Source: a bacterium (GTDB taxonomy: Bacteria > UBP6 > UBA1177). Taken from it: 37,541 bases of DNA. The position numbers and the translations under genes are program-made. Shown piece by piece: positions 1 to 9,533 of this stretch. Below the pieces are notes generated by a model. It did not search any database and had not been told where the DNA came from. It saw nothing but the letters and a program-made list of their open reading frames with translations. The DNA is taken from assembly GCA_016290135.1 (NCBI GenBank), contig JAEESW010000023.1:1-37541 (forward strand). The letters run 5' to 3'. How positions within the stretch are numbered: position 1 is the first letter of the stretch; every line of letters starts with the position of its first letter.

Positions 1-236
1 GCAGGAAATCCATACGGAAGAAGATCCGTCGTGTTGGTGGCATACTTCCCTTTCGCAATGAAATATTTTTCCTGAGCCGTAGCGGCTACAAGCATATTCG
101 ACTGCAGCTCATCGATCTTCGCATCATCAGAGAACGAAGAGAAGATCGGGACCGCAACAGCTGCCAAAATACCGATGATGCCGACAACTATCGCAAGTTC
201 GATCAGCGTAAAGCCTTTTGTTTTCAAGCAGTCCAT
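1..236 (-). CDS. Type IV pilin-like protein (PilE/PilA type), 3' end beyond window
   Basis: The first 78 residues are present and the frame stays open to base 1. A very short leader ends in Lys-Gly and is followed by FTLIELAIVVGIIGILAAVA, the classical class III prepilin signal: cleavage after Gly, Glu at mature position 5, and a hydrophobic helix. The next part (YFIAKGKYATN) is typical of major or PilE-like pilins. The ATG at 236 follows the stop of the preceding gene by one base, so it is translationally coupled as the last visible gene of the pilus operon. By position it corresponds to pilE of the Pseudomonas fimU-pilVWXY1Y2E cluster. Whether it is a major or minor pilin cannot be told without the C-terminus. 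Confidence 0.9.
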   Translation of the reverse strand, partial: MDCLKTKGFTLIELAIVVGIIGILAAVAVPIFSSFSDDAKIDELQSNMLVAATAQEKYFIAKGKYATNTTDLLPYGFP

Positions 237-237
237 A

Positions 238-1041
238 TCAGTTCTCCTTGCCTACAGGCGCGTTCTGCCGTTTGTCGAACTGTTTTTTATGCTGTTTTTT
301 GCCCTCTTCCTTCTTTCTGACATTGTTCATATTGACATTTTTCAAAGAATTTGTCTGAGACTCATGCCCGATAAAGATGGCTTTCGTCATCGAAACTGCA
401 AGACCGGCCCTGATAATATCCGGGATCCTGTATTCCTGTGCCCAGTCACTCTGGTTGAGTTCGTCAATGTTGTCAAAGACTCTTGCGCTTTTATAGGTAA
501 GTTTGTCGTTGTCGGGATTTACCTGAAAAACTCCGGCGAGCCATGTGTTTTTCATAAGCTCCTCTACCATCGGTATGGAAAGATAGTAATCTATAGACTG
601 TTTTTTCAGAGATTCCATAGTCTTTTCGGGGAGTTTGAAATCCTCGAGATTGTTGCGGAAAAGATAGTAAAGGGGAATGTATCGCATATAAGTCGTGACA
701 TTGTCGTCGAAGATCAGGAGAATGTTGTCAAGATAGAAAGTGATGCGCATTTTTCCGTCTTTGACGCTTGCCGCACGCAGAGCGTTGGCCATTCCGTGAG
801 ACCTGAAGTCGTCCTCTCTGTTCAAAGCCGTGAAAAGGTTCTTTATTTTCTCATTGGTAGCTTTGGTTTCATAGAGAGTGTTCTCAAAAGTCACAGAAAA
901 CGGAGTGACCTCTACGACCTGACCGACAAAAATAACAAACGGAAACTCCGAATAGGAATTTCCCGCGCCCGCGACCCTTTCCTCCGCGAAAAACGGGAAA
1001 GTCAAAGAAATGATAAAAATCAATGCAAGCAATTTTCTCAT
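238..1041 (-). CDS. Secreted hypothetical protein in pilus operon (pilY2 position)
   Basis: A 267-residue protein with a clear Sec signal peptide (MRKLLALIFIISLTFPFFAE) and no lipobox. I do not recognise a domain. The body is soluble with mixed charge, and the last 35 residues are very rich in Lys, Gln and Asn, so they are probably disordered and basic. AGGAGG lies 6 bases before the ATG and overlaps the TAG stop of the PilY1-like gene, which implies tight coupling. It lies between pilY1 and a pilE-like pilin, the slot of pilY2 in Pseudomonas, but PilY2 is only about 115 residues, so homology is not claimed. A periplasmic role in pilus tip assembly is inferred from context only. Confidence 0.85.
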   Translation of the reverse strand: MRKLLALIFIISLTFPFFAEERVAGAGNSYSEFPFVIFVGQVVEVTPFSVTFENTLYETKATNEKIKNLFTALNREDDFRSHGMANALRAASVKDGKMRITFYLDNILLIFDDNVTTYMRYIPLYYLFRNNLEDFKLPEKTMESLKKQSIDYYLSIPMVEELMKNTWLAGVFQVNPDNDKLTYKSARVFDNIDELNQSDWAQEYRIPDIIRAGLAVSMTKAIFIGHESQTNSLKNVNMNNVRKKEEGKKQHKKQFDKRQNAPVGKEN

Positions 1042-1050
1042 TTTATCCTC

Positions 1051-4000
1051 CTAATAGAGTTCATACCATTTGATAATATGCGTCGAATTCGTCTTTACCG
1101 TCAGCTCAGGCTTTCTGAAGATATCGGCACCGGCACCGAAAGTAAGGTCATAACCGTCTTTTGAAGCGATTATGCCGACACCGGTCGCGATACTGATATC
1201 CTTCTGGTCGAAGCTGCACTTTGACGGATCCCACTCACCTCTTGAGCCGTTCGCACCTGAAAGCCCTGTCGGCATGATGAGTCCCTGCGAACCGTCGAGG
1301 AGCATTCTCTCGTAGTTGCTGCTCGTTCCGAAGTTCTTGCACTGAGTCGCTCTCTTCGGGATGTAGGTGTTCCATGCAACCGTGTAGCTGTTTTTCGCGG
1401 TTCCGGATTTTCCGCCGTAAATATCGTAGGTTATCATCGGTTCCGTTATACCTTTTTCGCCCGCCTTCGAATATTCGGCCTTCTGCGCGTCAGTCATCTC
1501 TTCATAAGAAATGTTCGGCGGATAAGCAAAGGAGACGTTCCAGCCTCTCTTGTTTGTTATGAACTGGTTGGAATTGCCGCCTGAACCGTCGGTATTCTGC
1601 AGGAAATCGTTAGCCTTATACGCGACTGTATCGGATTCCGAAGAGGACTTCTTGTCATAGAAAACAAGGAATTTGCTCTGTTCGATGTACTTCGGGTTTG
1701 CAGCGTCGCCAGTTACCAAAGTGATCGGGATAAGATCGGTGTCGTTGCCCGGGTTGTATCTTTCAAGCGGCGGGAAGAAGTTCGTCGCAGTATAGCTTCT
1801 CGAGAACTCCGACCAGTTCGGATCTGAAGCCGCCGACGGATCCCTCTGAGCAAAGACAACCTTTGCAGTCCATTTTGAGTCATCGCTGTTGGTCACATCA
1901 ACTCTGAAAACAGTTCCCGAAAGATCGGTGAAGTAAACATACTCTGTATCGACGGCTGCCTTTCCGCTTGTATTGACAACAAACGGGACTGACGCGAACG
2001 ATGTTGCGAACCAAGCCTTGTCGGATTCTGCTATCCTGGTGCTCGGCGAAGTCTTGCTGAATTTGACGACTTCATTAAATTTCGTACCGTTGAACTTGAA
2101 GATCGAGAAAGAGTTGCCCTGAAGCTGTGAACTCATACACGAAGGTTTCTGCGAATCAGAAGTGAGTTTCGCCGGATCGTGACAGGTATCGTAACCGCCG
2201 GGAACAGCGAGATAGTAGTCAAGTTGATCAGCATAACTGCATGTTCCGCTGCACTTTCTGAATATCATCGCCTTGCCGAAGCTGTAACCGCCCTGGTTAG
2301 CGCCGGTCGTGTTTATGTTCTGGACGAATTTAGGCTGGTCAGGATCGGAAATGTCGATGACCGTGTAGCCTCTTCCGCCTCGTCTGTAACCGAAAATAAG
2401 GAACGCCTTTTCCCCATCGTTGATTATACCGTCATGGCTCTGGTCGATATGGAAGAATGTTATCGGCCCGTCGACTGTAGCGTTGAAGAAGATCCCGCCC
2501 TGCTTGTGCCCGAAATTGGAGATAGACTTGAGTGCGGGGCTCGGGATGTATGCATAGACCTCTTCGCCTGTAGCATCAAAAGCGTGGAGCATACCGTCGT
2601 TGGCTCCTGCGTAGATCCTTGTCGTTGAAGAGTTCTCGTAGTAGACCGCGACAGGCTTCGAGTGGATTATCGCTCCGAGAAGAAGCGGACGGATAGTGAT
2701 CTTGTTCTGCCTGTTGAAATCAATATTGAGCGGATCGTCGACCGTGATCGTGGCATTGCTCGTTCCTGCGCTGTATCTGACCTTTTTCCTTGCATCGACA
2801 GTGCTTCCGAAAGCATCGTAGCCGGCCATATAATCAAGGATCTTGTTGATATTTCTGAGTTCGTCTTCTCCGTCGCTTTCGTTTTCCTCTGTTACAAAGT
2901 TCAGAGTCGGACTTGCAGCGACAAAAGCATCATAAAGCTGAGATCCGCTTGTAATTTTGGTATTGAGTTTGGACATAGTTCCGCCCGCATCATAATAAAT
3001 ATTTCGCGGAGAATTCTGGAAATAAGGCCATGACCCTGATCCGGTGCTTCCAAGTTTCTGCGCCAGTTTGTAAGCTGCGCCGCCCATCATAAGCGTCTTG
3101 AACTGAGCCAGAGAATCTGCAGATTCACTGCTTGCAGCAGAGAAGCCGGTGCCGGAATCCTCCTTGCCGAAGCAGTCACGGTCTGATTCGAACTTCTGTT
3201 TTGTCCATGCACCGCAGGCTGCGCCGGCACTGTTGTCGTCAGTTATCGAACAGCCCTGACTGTCATCGTCGACCATATATTTTTTAAGGTTTCCGAACCA
3301 GAATCTGCTTACTTCGCCGTCGATCGGAACAGTGCCCGCAGAATAACTTTCCGGGCCCCTGTATTTTTCCTCGACATCGAACGGCTGGACAAGAGAAGAA
3401 GTCCAGTGAGGACGCCCTGAAACGACATCTGTCGGCTGCGGTTTAGTCATAAGATCGCCGAAGAGTTCGGTCAGAGTGTTGAATGTTCCTCCGTCACCTG
3501 TTCCGGAACTGCTCGGGGTCTCGGTAGTAAGACCGTAGTAATAGCCGCCGGTCTGAGACGCGACCTGTTTCAACAGCGAATTGTTGAGGAAATCGGCGTT
3601 GTCGTTGAAAACACCGTAATATTCGCTGAGCGCCCATTCGCCTATCGCAACGGAATGGACATGGTTGACAACAGGCTTGTTGGCATTGTCATTGGAATAG
3701 TTGATCGAATCGTCACGGCAGTTGTTGTTGTGACAGCCGCCGGCGACATTTTCAAAACCAACGATATTTTTGCAGAGCGCATCACTGGTCCTGCACTCTT
3801 CTTTACCCCAGAAAGAGTTGTTTTTTACAAAGTTTGCGACCTTCAGTATCGAAGTCTGATACCACTCTTTTTCGTAGTAGGGAGTCGCATTGGTGAGGTT
3901 TTCACCGACTTTCTTGACACAAGGCGCTTTCGGATCGGAACAGCTTACACTTGTGGAGGCGACTTTCTCGGAATTACTGATGATATCGTTGTGGTCGAAC

Positions 4001-7000
4001 TGAGGTTGTCCGCCTGAAATTATTACAGCTTCGTTCGTGAAGCAGGAAGCATCCTGGTTTTCGAAAGGTGATTTGTAAGGCTCGTTGCTGCCGTTGTTTA
4101 TAAAATTCGGATCGTACAAAGCATACATTCCGCCGAGATAACGCCAAGCCTCATAAAGAGTCTCTCCGAGAGTAGCGCCTCCGACAGCCTTTAGTTTCTT
4201 GACTTCGGCACGGAACTCGTCTCTGTCACTGTCAGCCGAGAAATCCTTTGCTCCGAAGATATACTGTCCGCCGTCGCTCATCGGGACTTTCATCCAGAAC
4301 TGCGGATAGTCGCAGCCGTTGTCCTGCTGACCGAGGTCTATTGCGCAGCATCCTGTTCCGCAGCTGTTGCAGTCTTCGCCTTCCCAGTTGTACATAAGGT
4401 CGTAGATACATGCCGGCTTTCTTTCCGCTACGGATGAAGTTTTGAAAGCACTTATAAATGTATTGTTTACAAGGCTCTTGCCTTTGACATAGAAACATTC
4501 ATTCTCGTACCATCCGTCATAAGGCGAATAGTAAGCACCGTCAGTCATATAAGGCGTAAGTTTGTATGAACCGCTTCCCGCCTCTTTGATGTGGCCGGTT
4601 ACAAGTTCCGCCATGTATCCTGAAGTCGTCGTCGTATTTCCGTTGGACGCAGTTCCGAACTGATATCCGCTGACCCAGCATTCAGTGTTGTTGTTGTGCG
4701 ACAGTGTGACCTTCTCCGGATTTTCAAGGTGGGTAAAGAGGTTCCTCTGTTTTGCAAGCTCTGTACAGCACTGCTCCATCTCCGTCCAGTTGGTGCTGTA
4801 TTTACAGTCGCTGCCGGAACACGGAGCTGACGGGCTGTCTTTCGCCGCACCGCAGTGGGTCCTTATCGCCGCAGAGCTCAAGCCGTTGTATTTGGTCTCG
4901 TTCATCATATAGAAGAAGGAAGCGCATTTCCACGGATCTTCATACACGATCGCATCTCTGCACTGCCATGAGCATGCGACTCTTGTCGCGATACCCCACT
5001 GGTCGACAGCTATCGTCTCTCTTTCCGCCGAACCCGGATCACAATATTCGACCTTGCCGTTGTTGCCGTTCTGAGCATTTATCAATGCCGGAGCCTGAGA
5101 TGCGCTCGGACAGCTCCTTCCGTCGACAGTCGCCGTCTGTCTGTGATAGAAAGCCGTTTTGCACTCATATTCGTTTATGATCGGGTTTTGAGCCGAAGCC
5201 GAAGTTTCCATTCGGTAGATTTCGTAGTAGGGCTTCGTCGGATCAAGGATGTCGTAACTCTGTTCTGCACCGCATTTGTATCCGTCAACAGTGTATTCAA
5301 GATCTACAACGACATCGGACGCCGCGAATTTGCAGCCTGTTCTGGTCGCTTCAAGATAAGCCTGGAGCGAATATCCGGAAGTTTCGCACTCGGAGAGAGT
5401 TCCGGAGGCAACGACTGCGCCTTCGGAGCAAGTTTCCGGCGTACAGGAATATGTTCCGAGCGGTTTGAGACAGTCGTCTCCGGTGCAACCGTTGCAGATG
5501 TAGTAAAGCGAGATCTTCAGGCTTTCCATGGGCTGCGGATTGGCTGTAGAGCTTATTCCGGAAAGAGTTTTTATTTTGACCTGGACCGGAATGTCGCTCT
5601 GGTAACTAAGACCGTCACAGCCCGTCACGCTGCCGGGCGCACCGATGATCTGCACCGAATTGCCGCTTACAGAAACAGAGTCGCTTCCCTGCGGAGCACC
5701 GCTTTTGCAACTGTCGCAATCCGAATCAGAGAGCTGAGGCTCTCCCGCTTCCGCACACGATATCGTTCCGCAGCAGTGGTTTTCGTCCTGGTCGTATTCA
5801 CTGTAATAACCGAGAGCGCAGGAGTAACTCGAATCATTTTTGCAGTGTTCGTCATCGTCCCTGCACTTCGGATCAGTGCACTGGTAAGTTTTACAGCATG
5901 TTTTTTCTGTAAAAGAAGCGGTCAGAGAGTCAAGAGTTGCAGTTGTTCCGGAGATATCTTTTCCGTCAAAATAGGAACAGAGCACATCGTCAAACTCTTT
6001 TGTCGCCTTGTTCCAATACAGACATCTCCCGCAGGCAGAACCTGATATATGGTGTCCGGAAGAAGATACGCCGCCTTCCGGTGCATCCTCGGGAAAAATA
6101 GAGAATCCGCTTTCAGTAGAAAAGCCTTTACATATTGCGGTATCAAACTTTTGATAACATTCAGCATTGCTCTGATCAGTACAGTTTTCTTTCAATTTAT
6201 ACTCGGAATCCCAGGTAGAAACGACCGCAGCACGTATCGCTTCAAGCTGTTCGAGACGTTCTTCGTCGTTGCAGCTCGAATCAGTCGGATCGCATATATC
6301 AGTCGGAAAATCGACATAGCAGAGAGACGGATCCTGAGCGCTTCTCGGATAGAACACCGAACCGAAGCAGTCGTTTGCGCCTCTCGATCTCGGCGGATAG
6401 GAAAAACTGTGGACATTTGCAAGAATGATCTTGACAGCATCAAGCGATGTCGCGTATTTCCAGTTGAGCCAGTATCCGCTCAGACCGCCGGTGCAGTGTC
6501 CGGTGTCATCACAGGCGTAGTCTTTTGTGAATTGAGAGAAAGGTGTGGAATAGAATTTATCCTTCCCGTTTTTATCCTTTCCGTCATACATCCTGTCTTT
6601 GCCGTCCGTTATGCAGTCCCAGTCCCTTCGGTCGGAATTGTCGCCGCCGGAAGGATTAGTCCAGTGTCCGGAGGTCGTATCGTTAAGAACATCACCGTCA
6701 GTGTCCTGGCTCCAGTCGTAGAAACAGAGATCTGCGTCGTAGGTCTCTTTCGGATTCCAGGGACCGACATACTTCGCATCGGCTGCAGTATGGGTCGTGT
6801 CTCTTCTGCCTGGCTCAGCGAACATGGTTTCGATCTTATTGCAGAAGCTGACCAGATTGGTCTGTTTCTGCCTCATCTGGTAGCATCTTGCCTGAACATC
6901 GGCGCATCCAAGGTCGACAGCGCAGCTTGCATTGGCCTCGACGTTACGGCACTGTTTGTAGGCGTTGTCACAGAGGATTATCGCCTTTTCGACATTCGCC

Positions 7001-7242
7001 TTTCCGTCAGCGCATGTATCCAGATAGTCGCTGTATGCGAAAGTGTTCATACTTTCCGATGTATCAAGAACAAAAATAGTGTGCGGCAGTTTCTTTGCGT
7101 TGGTTATCATTGCGGTGACATCATCCAGGAGACTGTCGCTCCCCGCAGATGCCGCAGCAAGTTCCGAAACGAAGAATAAAACGGCGGAAAGCACCAATGC
7201 CGGTTTAAAAAAACATTTGTTTTGTCTTGCATTTTCTTTCAT
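1051..7242 (-). CDS. pilY1: PilY1/PilC-like type IV pilus tip protein, giant cysteine-rich form
   Basis: A 2063-residue secreted protein with a hydrophobic signal around residues 12-33. The VWA MIDAS motif DTSES is at residues 60-64. A Cys-rich region (about 60 Cys by eye) spans roughly residues 70-1000. A second VWA motif, GGATLGETLYEA, is near residue 1020, followed by EAVIISGGQPQFD near 1080. The C-terminal PilY1 propeller begins near residue 1520 (IHSKPVAVYY, YAGANDGMLHAFD). It contains a calcium-loop-like DQSHDGIIND near residue 1602 and FGYRRGGRGYTVIDIS. PilY1 proteins sit at the pilus tip, act in adhesion and mechanosensing, and use Ca2+ to control retraction. Usual length is about 1,000-1,500 residues, so this one is exceptionally long because of the Cys-rich insert. 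It sits 11 bases after the pilX-like gene with an AGAGGTG ribosome site. Confidence 0.93.
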   Translation of the reverse strand: MKENARQNKCFFKPALVLSAVLFFVSELAAASAGSDSLLDDVTAMITNAKKLPHTIFVLDTSESMNTFAYSDYLDTCADGKANVEKAIILCDNAYKQCRNVEANASCAVDLGCADVQARCYQMRQKQTNLVSFCNKIETMFAEPGRRDTTHTAADAKYVGPWNPKETYDADLCFYDWSQDTDGDVLNDTTSGHWTNPSGGDNSDRRDWDCITDGKDRMYDGKDKNGKDKFYSTPFSQFTKDYACDDTGHCTGGLSGYWLNWKYATSLDAVKIILANVHSFSYPPRSRGANDCFGSVFYPRSAQDPSLCYVDFPTDICDPTDSSCNDEERLEQLEAIRAAVVSTWDSEYKLKENCTDQSNAECYQKFDTAICKGFSTESGFSIFPEDAPEGGVSSSGHHISGSACGRCLYWNKATKEFDDVLCSYFDGKDISGTTATLDSLTASFTEKTCCKTYQCTDPKCRDDDEHCKNDSSYSCALGYYSEYDQDENHCCGTISCAEAGEPQLSDSDCDSCKSGAPQGSDSVSVSGNSVQIIGAPGSVTGCDGLSYQSDIPVQVKIKTLSGISSTANPQPMESLKISLYYICNGCTGDDCLKPLGTYSCTPETCSEGAVVASGTLSECETSGYSLQAYLEATRTGCKFAASDVVVDLEYTVDGYKCGAEQSYDILDPTKPYYEIYRMETSASAQNPIINEYECKTAFYHRQTATVDGRSCPSASQAPALINAQNGNNGKVEYCDPGSAERETIAVDQWGIATRVACSWQCRDAIVYEDPWKCASFFYMMNETKYNGLSSAAIRTHCGAAKDSPSAPCSGSDCKYSTNWTEMEQCCTELAKQRNLFTHLENPEKVTLSHNNNTECWVSGYQFGTASNGNTTTTSGYMAELVTGHIKEAGSGSYKLTPYMTDGAYYSPYDGWYENECFYVKGKSLVNNTFISAFKTSSVAERKPACIYDLMYNWEGEDCNSCGTGCCAIDLGQQDNGCDYPQFWMKVPMSDGGQYIFGAKDFSADSDRDEFRAEVKKLKAVGGATLGETLYEAWRYLGGMYALYDPNFINNGSNEPYKSPFENQDASCFTNEAVIISGGQPQFDHNDIISNSEKVASTSVSCSDPKAPCVKKVGENLTNATPYYEKEWYQTSILKVANFVKNNSFWGKEECRTSDALCKNIVGFENVAGGCHNNNCRDDSINYSNDNANKPVVNHVHSVAIGEWALSEYYGVFNDNADFLNNSLLKQVASQTGGYYYGLTTETPSSSGTGDGGTFNTLTELFGDLMTKPQPTDVVSGRPHWTSSLVQPFDVEEKYRGPESYSAGTVPIDGEVSRFWFGNLKKYMVDDDSQGCSITDDNSAGAACGAWTKQKFESDRDCFGKEDSGTGFSAASSESADSLAQFKTLMMGGAAYKLAQKLGSTGSGSWPYFQNSPRNIYYDAGGTMSKLNTKITSGSQLYDAFVAASPTLNFVTEENESDGEDELRNINKILDYMAGYDAFGSTVDARKKVRYSAGTSNATITVDDPLNIDFNRQNKITIRPLLLGAIIHSKPVAVYYENSSTTRIYAGANDGMLHAFDATGEEVYAYIPSPALKSISNFGHKQGGIFFNATVDGPITFFHIDQSHDGIINDGEKAFLIFGYRRGGRGYTVIDISDPDQPKFVQNINTTGANQGGYSFGKAMIFRKCSGTCSYADQLDYYLAVPGGYDTCHDPAKLTSDSQKPSCMSSQLQGNSFSIFKFNGTKFNEVVKFSKTSPSTRIAESDKAWFATSFASVPFVVNTSGKAAVDTEYVYFTDLSGTVFRVDVTNSDDSKWTAKVVFAQRDPSAASDPNWSEFSRSYTATNFFPPLERYNPGNDTDLIPITLVTGDAANPKYIEQSKFLVFYDKKSSSESDTVAYKANDFLQNTDGSGGNSNQFITNKRGWNVSFAYPPNISYEEMTDAQKAEYSKAGEKGITEPMITYDIYGGKSGTAKNSYTVAWNTYIPKRATQCKNFGTSSNYERMLLDGSQGLIMPTGLSGANGSRGEWDPSKCSFDQKDISIATGVGIIASKDGYDLTFGAGADIFRKPELTVKTNSTHIIKWYELY

Positions 7243-7253
7243 TTCACACCTCT

Positions 7254-7877
7254 TTACAGCCTGTTTTCGCCGTCTCTTGAGAAGCAGCTTATCAAACCTA
7301 TTGTCTTCATTTTACCCAAAGAATAGCCGGAATTTGTATATCCCGGGATATCGGAAGCGGCATCTTTTGTAATGTTGGCGTTGCCGATTTCGATAATTTC
7401 ACGGACATCGACCGTGACATCGTAACATGCGTTTTTGTCACGCGAGAATTGTATCGTCGTGCTGTTCATACCGTTGATACCGTACATTCTGGCATTGGCA
7501 TCAGTGGTCAGCCTTCTCGCCACCGCACGGTATGCAAAAATCGGCTTTTCGCCTGAAGTTACCGAAATATCTCTCGGATAGTATCTGAAAGTTCCGTCGT
7601 TCGTTGAAGCATTACCGCCCATACCGCCGGAAATGGAGTATGCATCCTCGCACTCAAAGGTCGAATCGACAAGCTGCCTCAGCTCGCCGTTTACGATGTT
7701 TACAGCGGAATAGGCATAGGCCAAAAGTCTTCTGTCCTGAAGATCCTTGCCCGTAGTGTGGGCTGTTTCCGAAAGTCTGGCGACCGTCGCAAGAGCGATG
7801 ATCGAAAGACTCATCGTCATCAGGACAGTGATGAAAAGAGCGACACCTCTTTTTTTCACGGAATCTTTTTCAATCAT
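7254..7877 (-). CDS. PilX-like minor pilin
   Basis: A 207-residue protein with a basic leader and a long N-terminal hydrophobic helix (KKRGVALFITVLMTMSLSII, about residues 8-32). The start RGVALFITVL matches the PilX_N pattern, in which the usual Glu5 of pilins is absent. The rest is an extended globular domain. It lies between pilW-like and pilY1-like genes, as pilX does in Pseudomonas. The likely role is in the priming complex at the pilus tip that initiates assembly and displays PilY1. An AGAGGTG ribosome site precedes the ATG. Assignment rests on the helix and gene order rather than on similarity of the globular part. Confidence 0.8.
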   Translation of the reverse strand: MIEKDSVKKRGVALFITVLMTMSLSIIALATVARLSETAHTTGKDLQDRRLLAYAYSAVNIVNGELRQLVDSTFECEDAYSISGGMGGNASTNDGTFRYYPRDISVTSGEKPIFAYRAVARRLTTDANARMYGINGMNSTTIQFSRDKNACYDVTVDVREIIEIGNANITKDAASDIPGYTNSGYSLGKMKTIGLISCFSRDGENRL

Positions 7878-7887
7878 GTATCACCTC

Positions 7888-8943
7888 TTACTTTTTGACC
7901 TGATCTTCCAGCATCCTGAAATTAGCGAGATAGACGACCCGCTGAAAAACCGAAGCCGTATAGTTGGGATTTGTAAGTTCATAACAGTTATTAGTATTCT
8001 TATTGAAGATACAATATTTATTGGACATCGACGGAGCCGCATTGACATCTTTGGCTGTGACTCTGTCTTTTAAAGAAAGGAGGACGAAACCGAACCTGAC
8101 CGCTACGATATCGTTCCTCTCTTCAGCTGAGAAAGTCGTGACCCAAGTCCTTGATTCAACATCGCCTTCGATGGATTCCTTAAGGAATTCAAGAACAAAG
8201 AAAGGTATCTGAAAAGTCTGGTTCGCCTTATTGTCATATTCAAAATTTATAAGCTCGTTTTCAGCACCTGTCGGATTTCCGCTTGAATCCAGCTCTTTAT
8301 ACGTAAGTTTGAGCGATTTCGGATATGTATAAGTCAGCGCGTAGTAGAAATCCTCACCCGAAACAAGTGTCCCCGCGGGAAAACGCTGCTTGCAGGTCTT
8401 ACCGTCATCCGCCGACCATTCCTTATCGAAAGACTCCACCGTAACGATCGCGTTGTTTCCGCTGTAGCTCGGCGCCCCTATCTGTTTGGTAACATAGATG
8501 CCCTGCTGGTTGTGGATGTAAAGCTTGCTTATATTTGCATGGAACGCAGCACTGTTGAAGATCTTGAAAGTGCACGCGGGATACGTTCCGGAAGCGTCCT
8601 CCTGAAGTTTTGAGACCGGAGAACCGTAAGGAGAAAGATATGTGAACGAAACATGATCCTTTCCCAATCCGCCCCGGGGCGTTCCGCGAAGGATACCGAA
8701 AGCAGTGTCGCTCGTCTGAAGGTCGCCTATCTCACCGTTCAAGCCGATAAGTCTCATGGAATTTGCAAGCGTGTCCATGATCTGCTCTCCCAAAAGATTG
8801 ACAGAAACTCTGATCGATGAGGTCCTCTCGGTTTTCAACGAAGCTTCGTAAAGTTTATAGAAAGAGGCGATGACCGTAATGGTGAGAAATATGCTCACCA
8901 TAAGTTCAATAATGGTAAAAGCCCTGTTTTTTTCGATCTTCAT
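7888..8943 (-). CDS. PilW-like minor pilin
   Basis: About 351 residues starting MKIEKNRAFTIIELMVSIFL: a short basic leader, a prepilin cleavage site, Glu5, and a hydrophobic helix. The -1 residue is Ala rather than Gly. The frame extends to a TTG at 8958, but GGAG with a 6-base gap points to the second of two adjacent ATGs, at 8943. The length, large for a pilin, and the place between pilV-like and pilX-like genes fit PilW. The likely role is as a minor pilin in the tip initiation complex. It is coupled to the upstream gene, whose stop lies 11 bases before this start. Confidence 0.82.
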   Translation of the reverse strand: MKIEKNRAFTIIELMVSIFLTITVIASFYKLYEASLKTERTSSIRVSVNLLGEQIMDTLANSMRLIGLNGEIGDLQTSDTAFGILRGTPRGGLGKDHVSFTYLSPYGSPVSKLQEDASGTYPACTFKIFNSAAFHANISKLYIHNQQGIYVTKQIGAPSYSGNNAIVTVESFDKEWSADDGKTCKQRFPAGTLVSGEDFYYALTYTYPKSLKLTYKELDSSGNPTGAENELINFEYDNKANQTFQIPFFVLEFLKESIEGDVESRTWVTTFSAEERNDIVAVRFGFVLLSLKDRVTAKDVNAAPSMSNKYCIFNKNTNNCYELTNPNYTASVFQRVVYLANFRMLEDQVKK

Positions 8944-8954
8944 CATACACTCCG

Positions 8955-9524
8955 TCAATATTTATGATTGGATCTTACCAGCGGTATGGAAAGATAGTTG
9001 CATGCAGCCTCGGAATAATCTGCGAAACAGTTTTTGTCAGGATAGCCCTTTTTAGGCCAGTAGACTGAGACATCGACATGATAAAGTGTCGAAAGAAAAG
9101 TCCCCTGGGCAGCGTAAGTCTGCGTTTTATTGGCATAACTGTCAGCACGGACCGCCCTGTAGAACCTGTATGATCCGGTCGAATCCTGTGCTCCAAGAAT
9201 ATTGAAGGGGCTGTAGAGGAACTTGTCTCCGAAAAGTTTTGAATTCGTCATGACTGAGTCAAGCTGGGATGAAGTTCCGACAAGTGCAGTTTTCTGCGGA
9301 GTGGAAGTAGGATCTCCGACCATATCGCCGAACGATTCAAAAGACATCGAATTGATCTCGTCAACAAGGTTGAAAGCCAGAGCATGGGCAAACTGCGCCG
9401 ATTCATTGTCAAAGATCACAGCCATAGAGTGTGCGTGAAAAGCCATATACCCGAGCATCGAAGTTGTGAAAATAAAAATCGATATCATAACTTCTATAAG
9501 AGTGAAAGCTTTGATTTTATTCAT
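8955..9524 (-). CDS. PilV-like minor pilin
   Basis: A 189-residue protein starting MNKIKAFTLIEVMISIFIFT, a class III prepilin leader with Glu5 and a hydrophobic helix. Ala takes the place of Gly before the cleavage site. The pattern FTLIEVMISIFIFTTSMLGY is close to PilV/GspI-type minor pilins. It is followed by a segment of about 150 residues with few Cys. It lies second in the operon, as pilV does in Pseudomonas, with a strong AGGAAA-type ribosome site before the ATG. The likely role is assembly initiation of the type IVa pilus in the inner membrane and periplasm. Confidence 0.82.
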   Translation of the reverse strand: MNKIKAFTLIEVMISIFIFTTSMLGYMAFHAHSMAVIFDNESAQFAHALAFNLVDEINSMSFESFGDMVGDPTSTPQKTALVGTSSQLDSVMTNSKLFGDKFLYSPFNILGAQDSTGSYRFYRAVRADSYANKTQTYAAQGTFLSTLYHVDVSVYWPKKGYPDKNCFADYSEAACNYLSIPLVRSNHKY

Positions 9525-9533
9525 CTTTTCCTC

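Noticed and set aside
175-1164. Open frame of 329 codons on the plus strand
   Set aside because: Runs antisense across the pilY2-position gene and into two neighbours; no coding features.
5143-6045. Open frame of 300 codons on the plus strand
   Set aside because: Antisense shadow of the Cys-rich PilY1 insert with no domain or start signal.
6049-7179. Open frame of 376 codons on the plus strand
   Set aside because: It lies wholly antisense to the PilY1-like gene, has no ribosome site and no recognisable motif; its product is a Cys/Arg/Val-rich shadow.
8944-8958. TTG at 8958 as start of the PilW-like gene
   Set aside because: GGAG spacing favours the ATG at 8943, and the prepilin leader is then of normal length.
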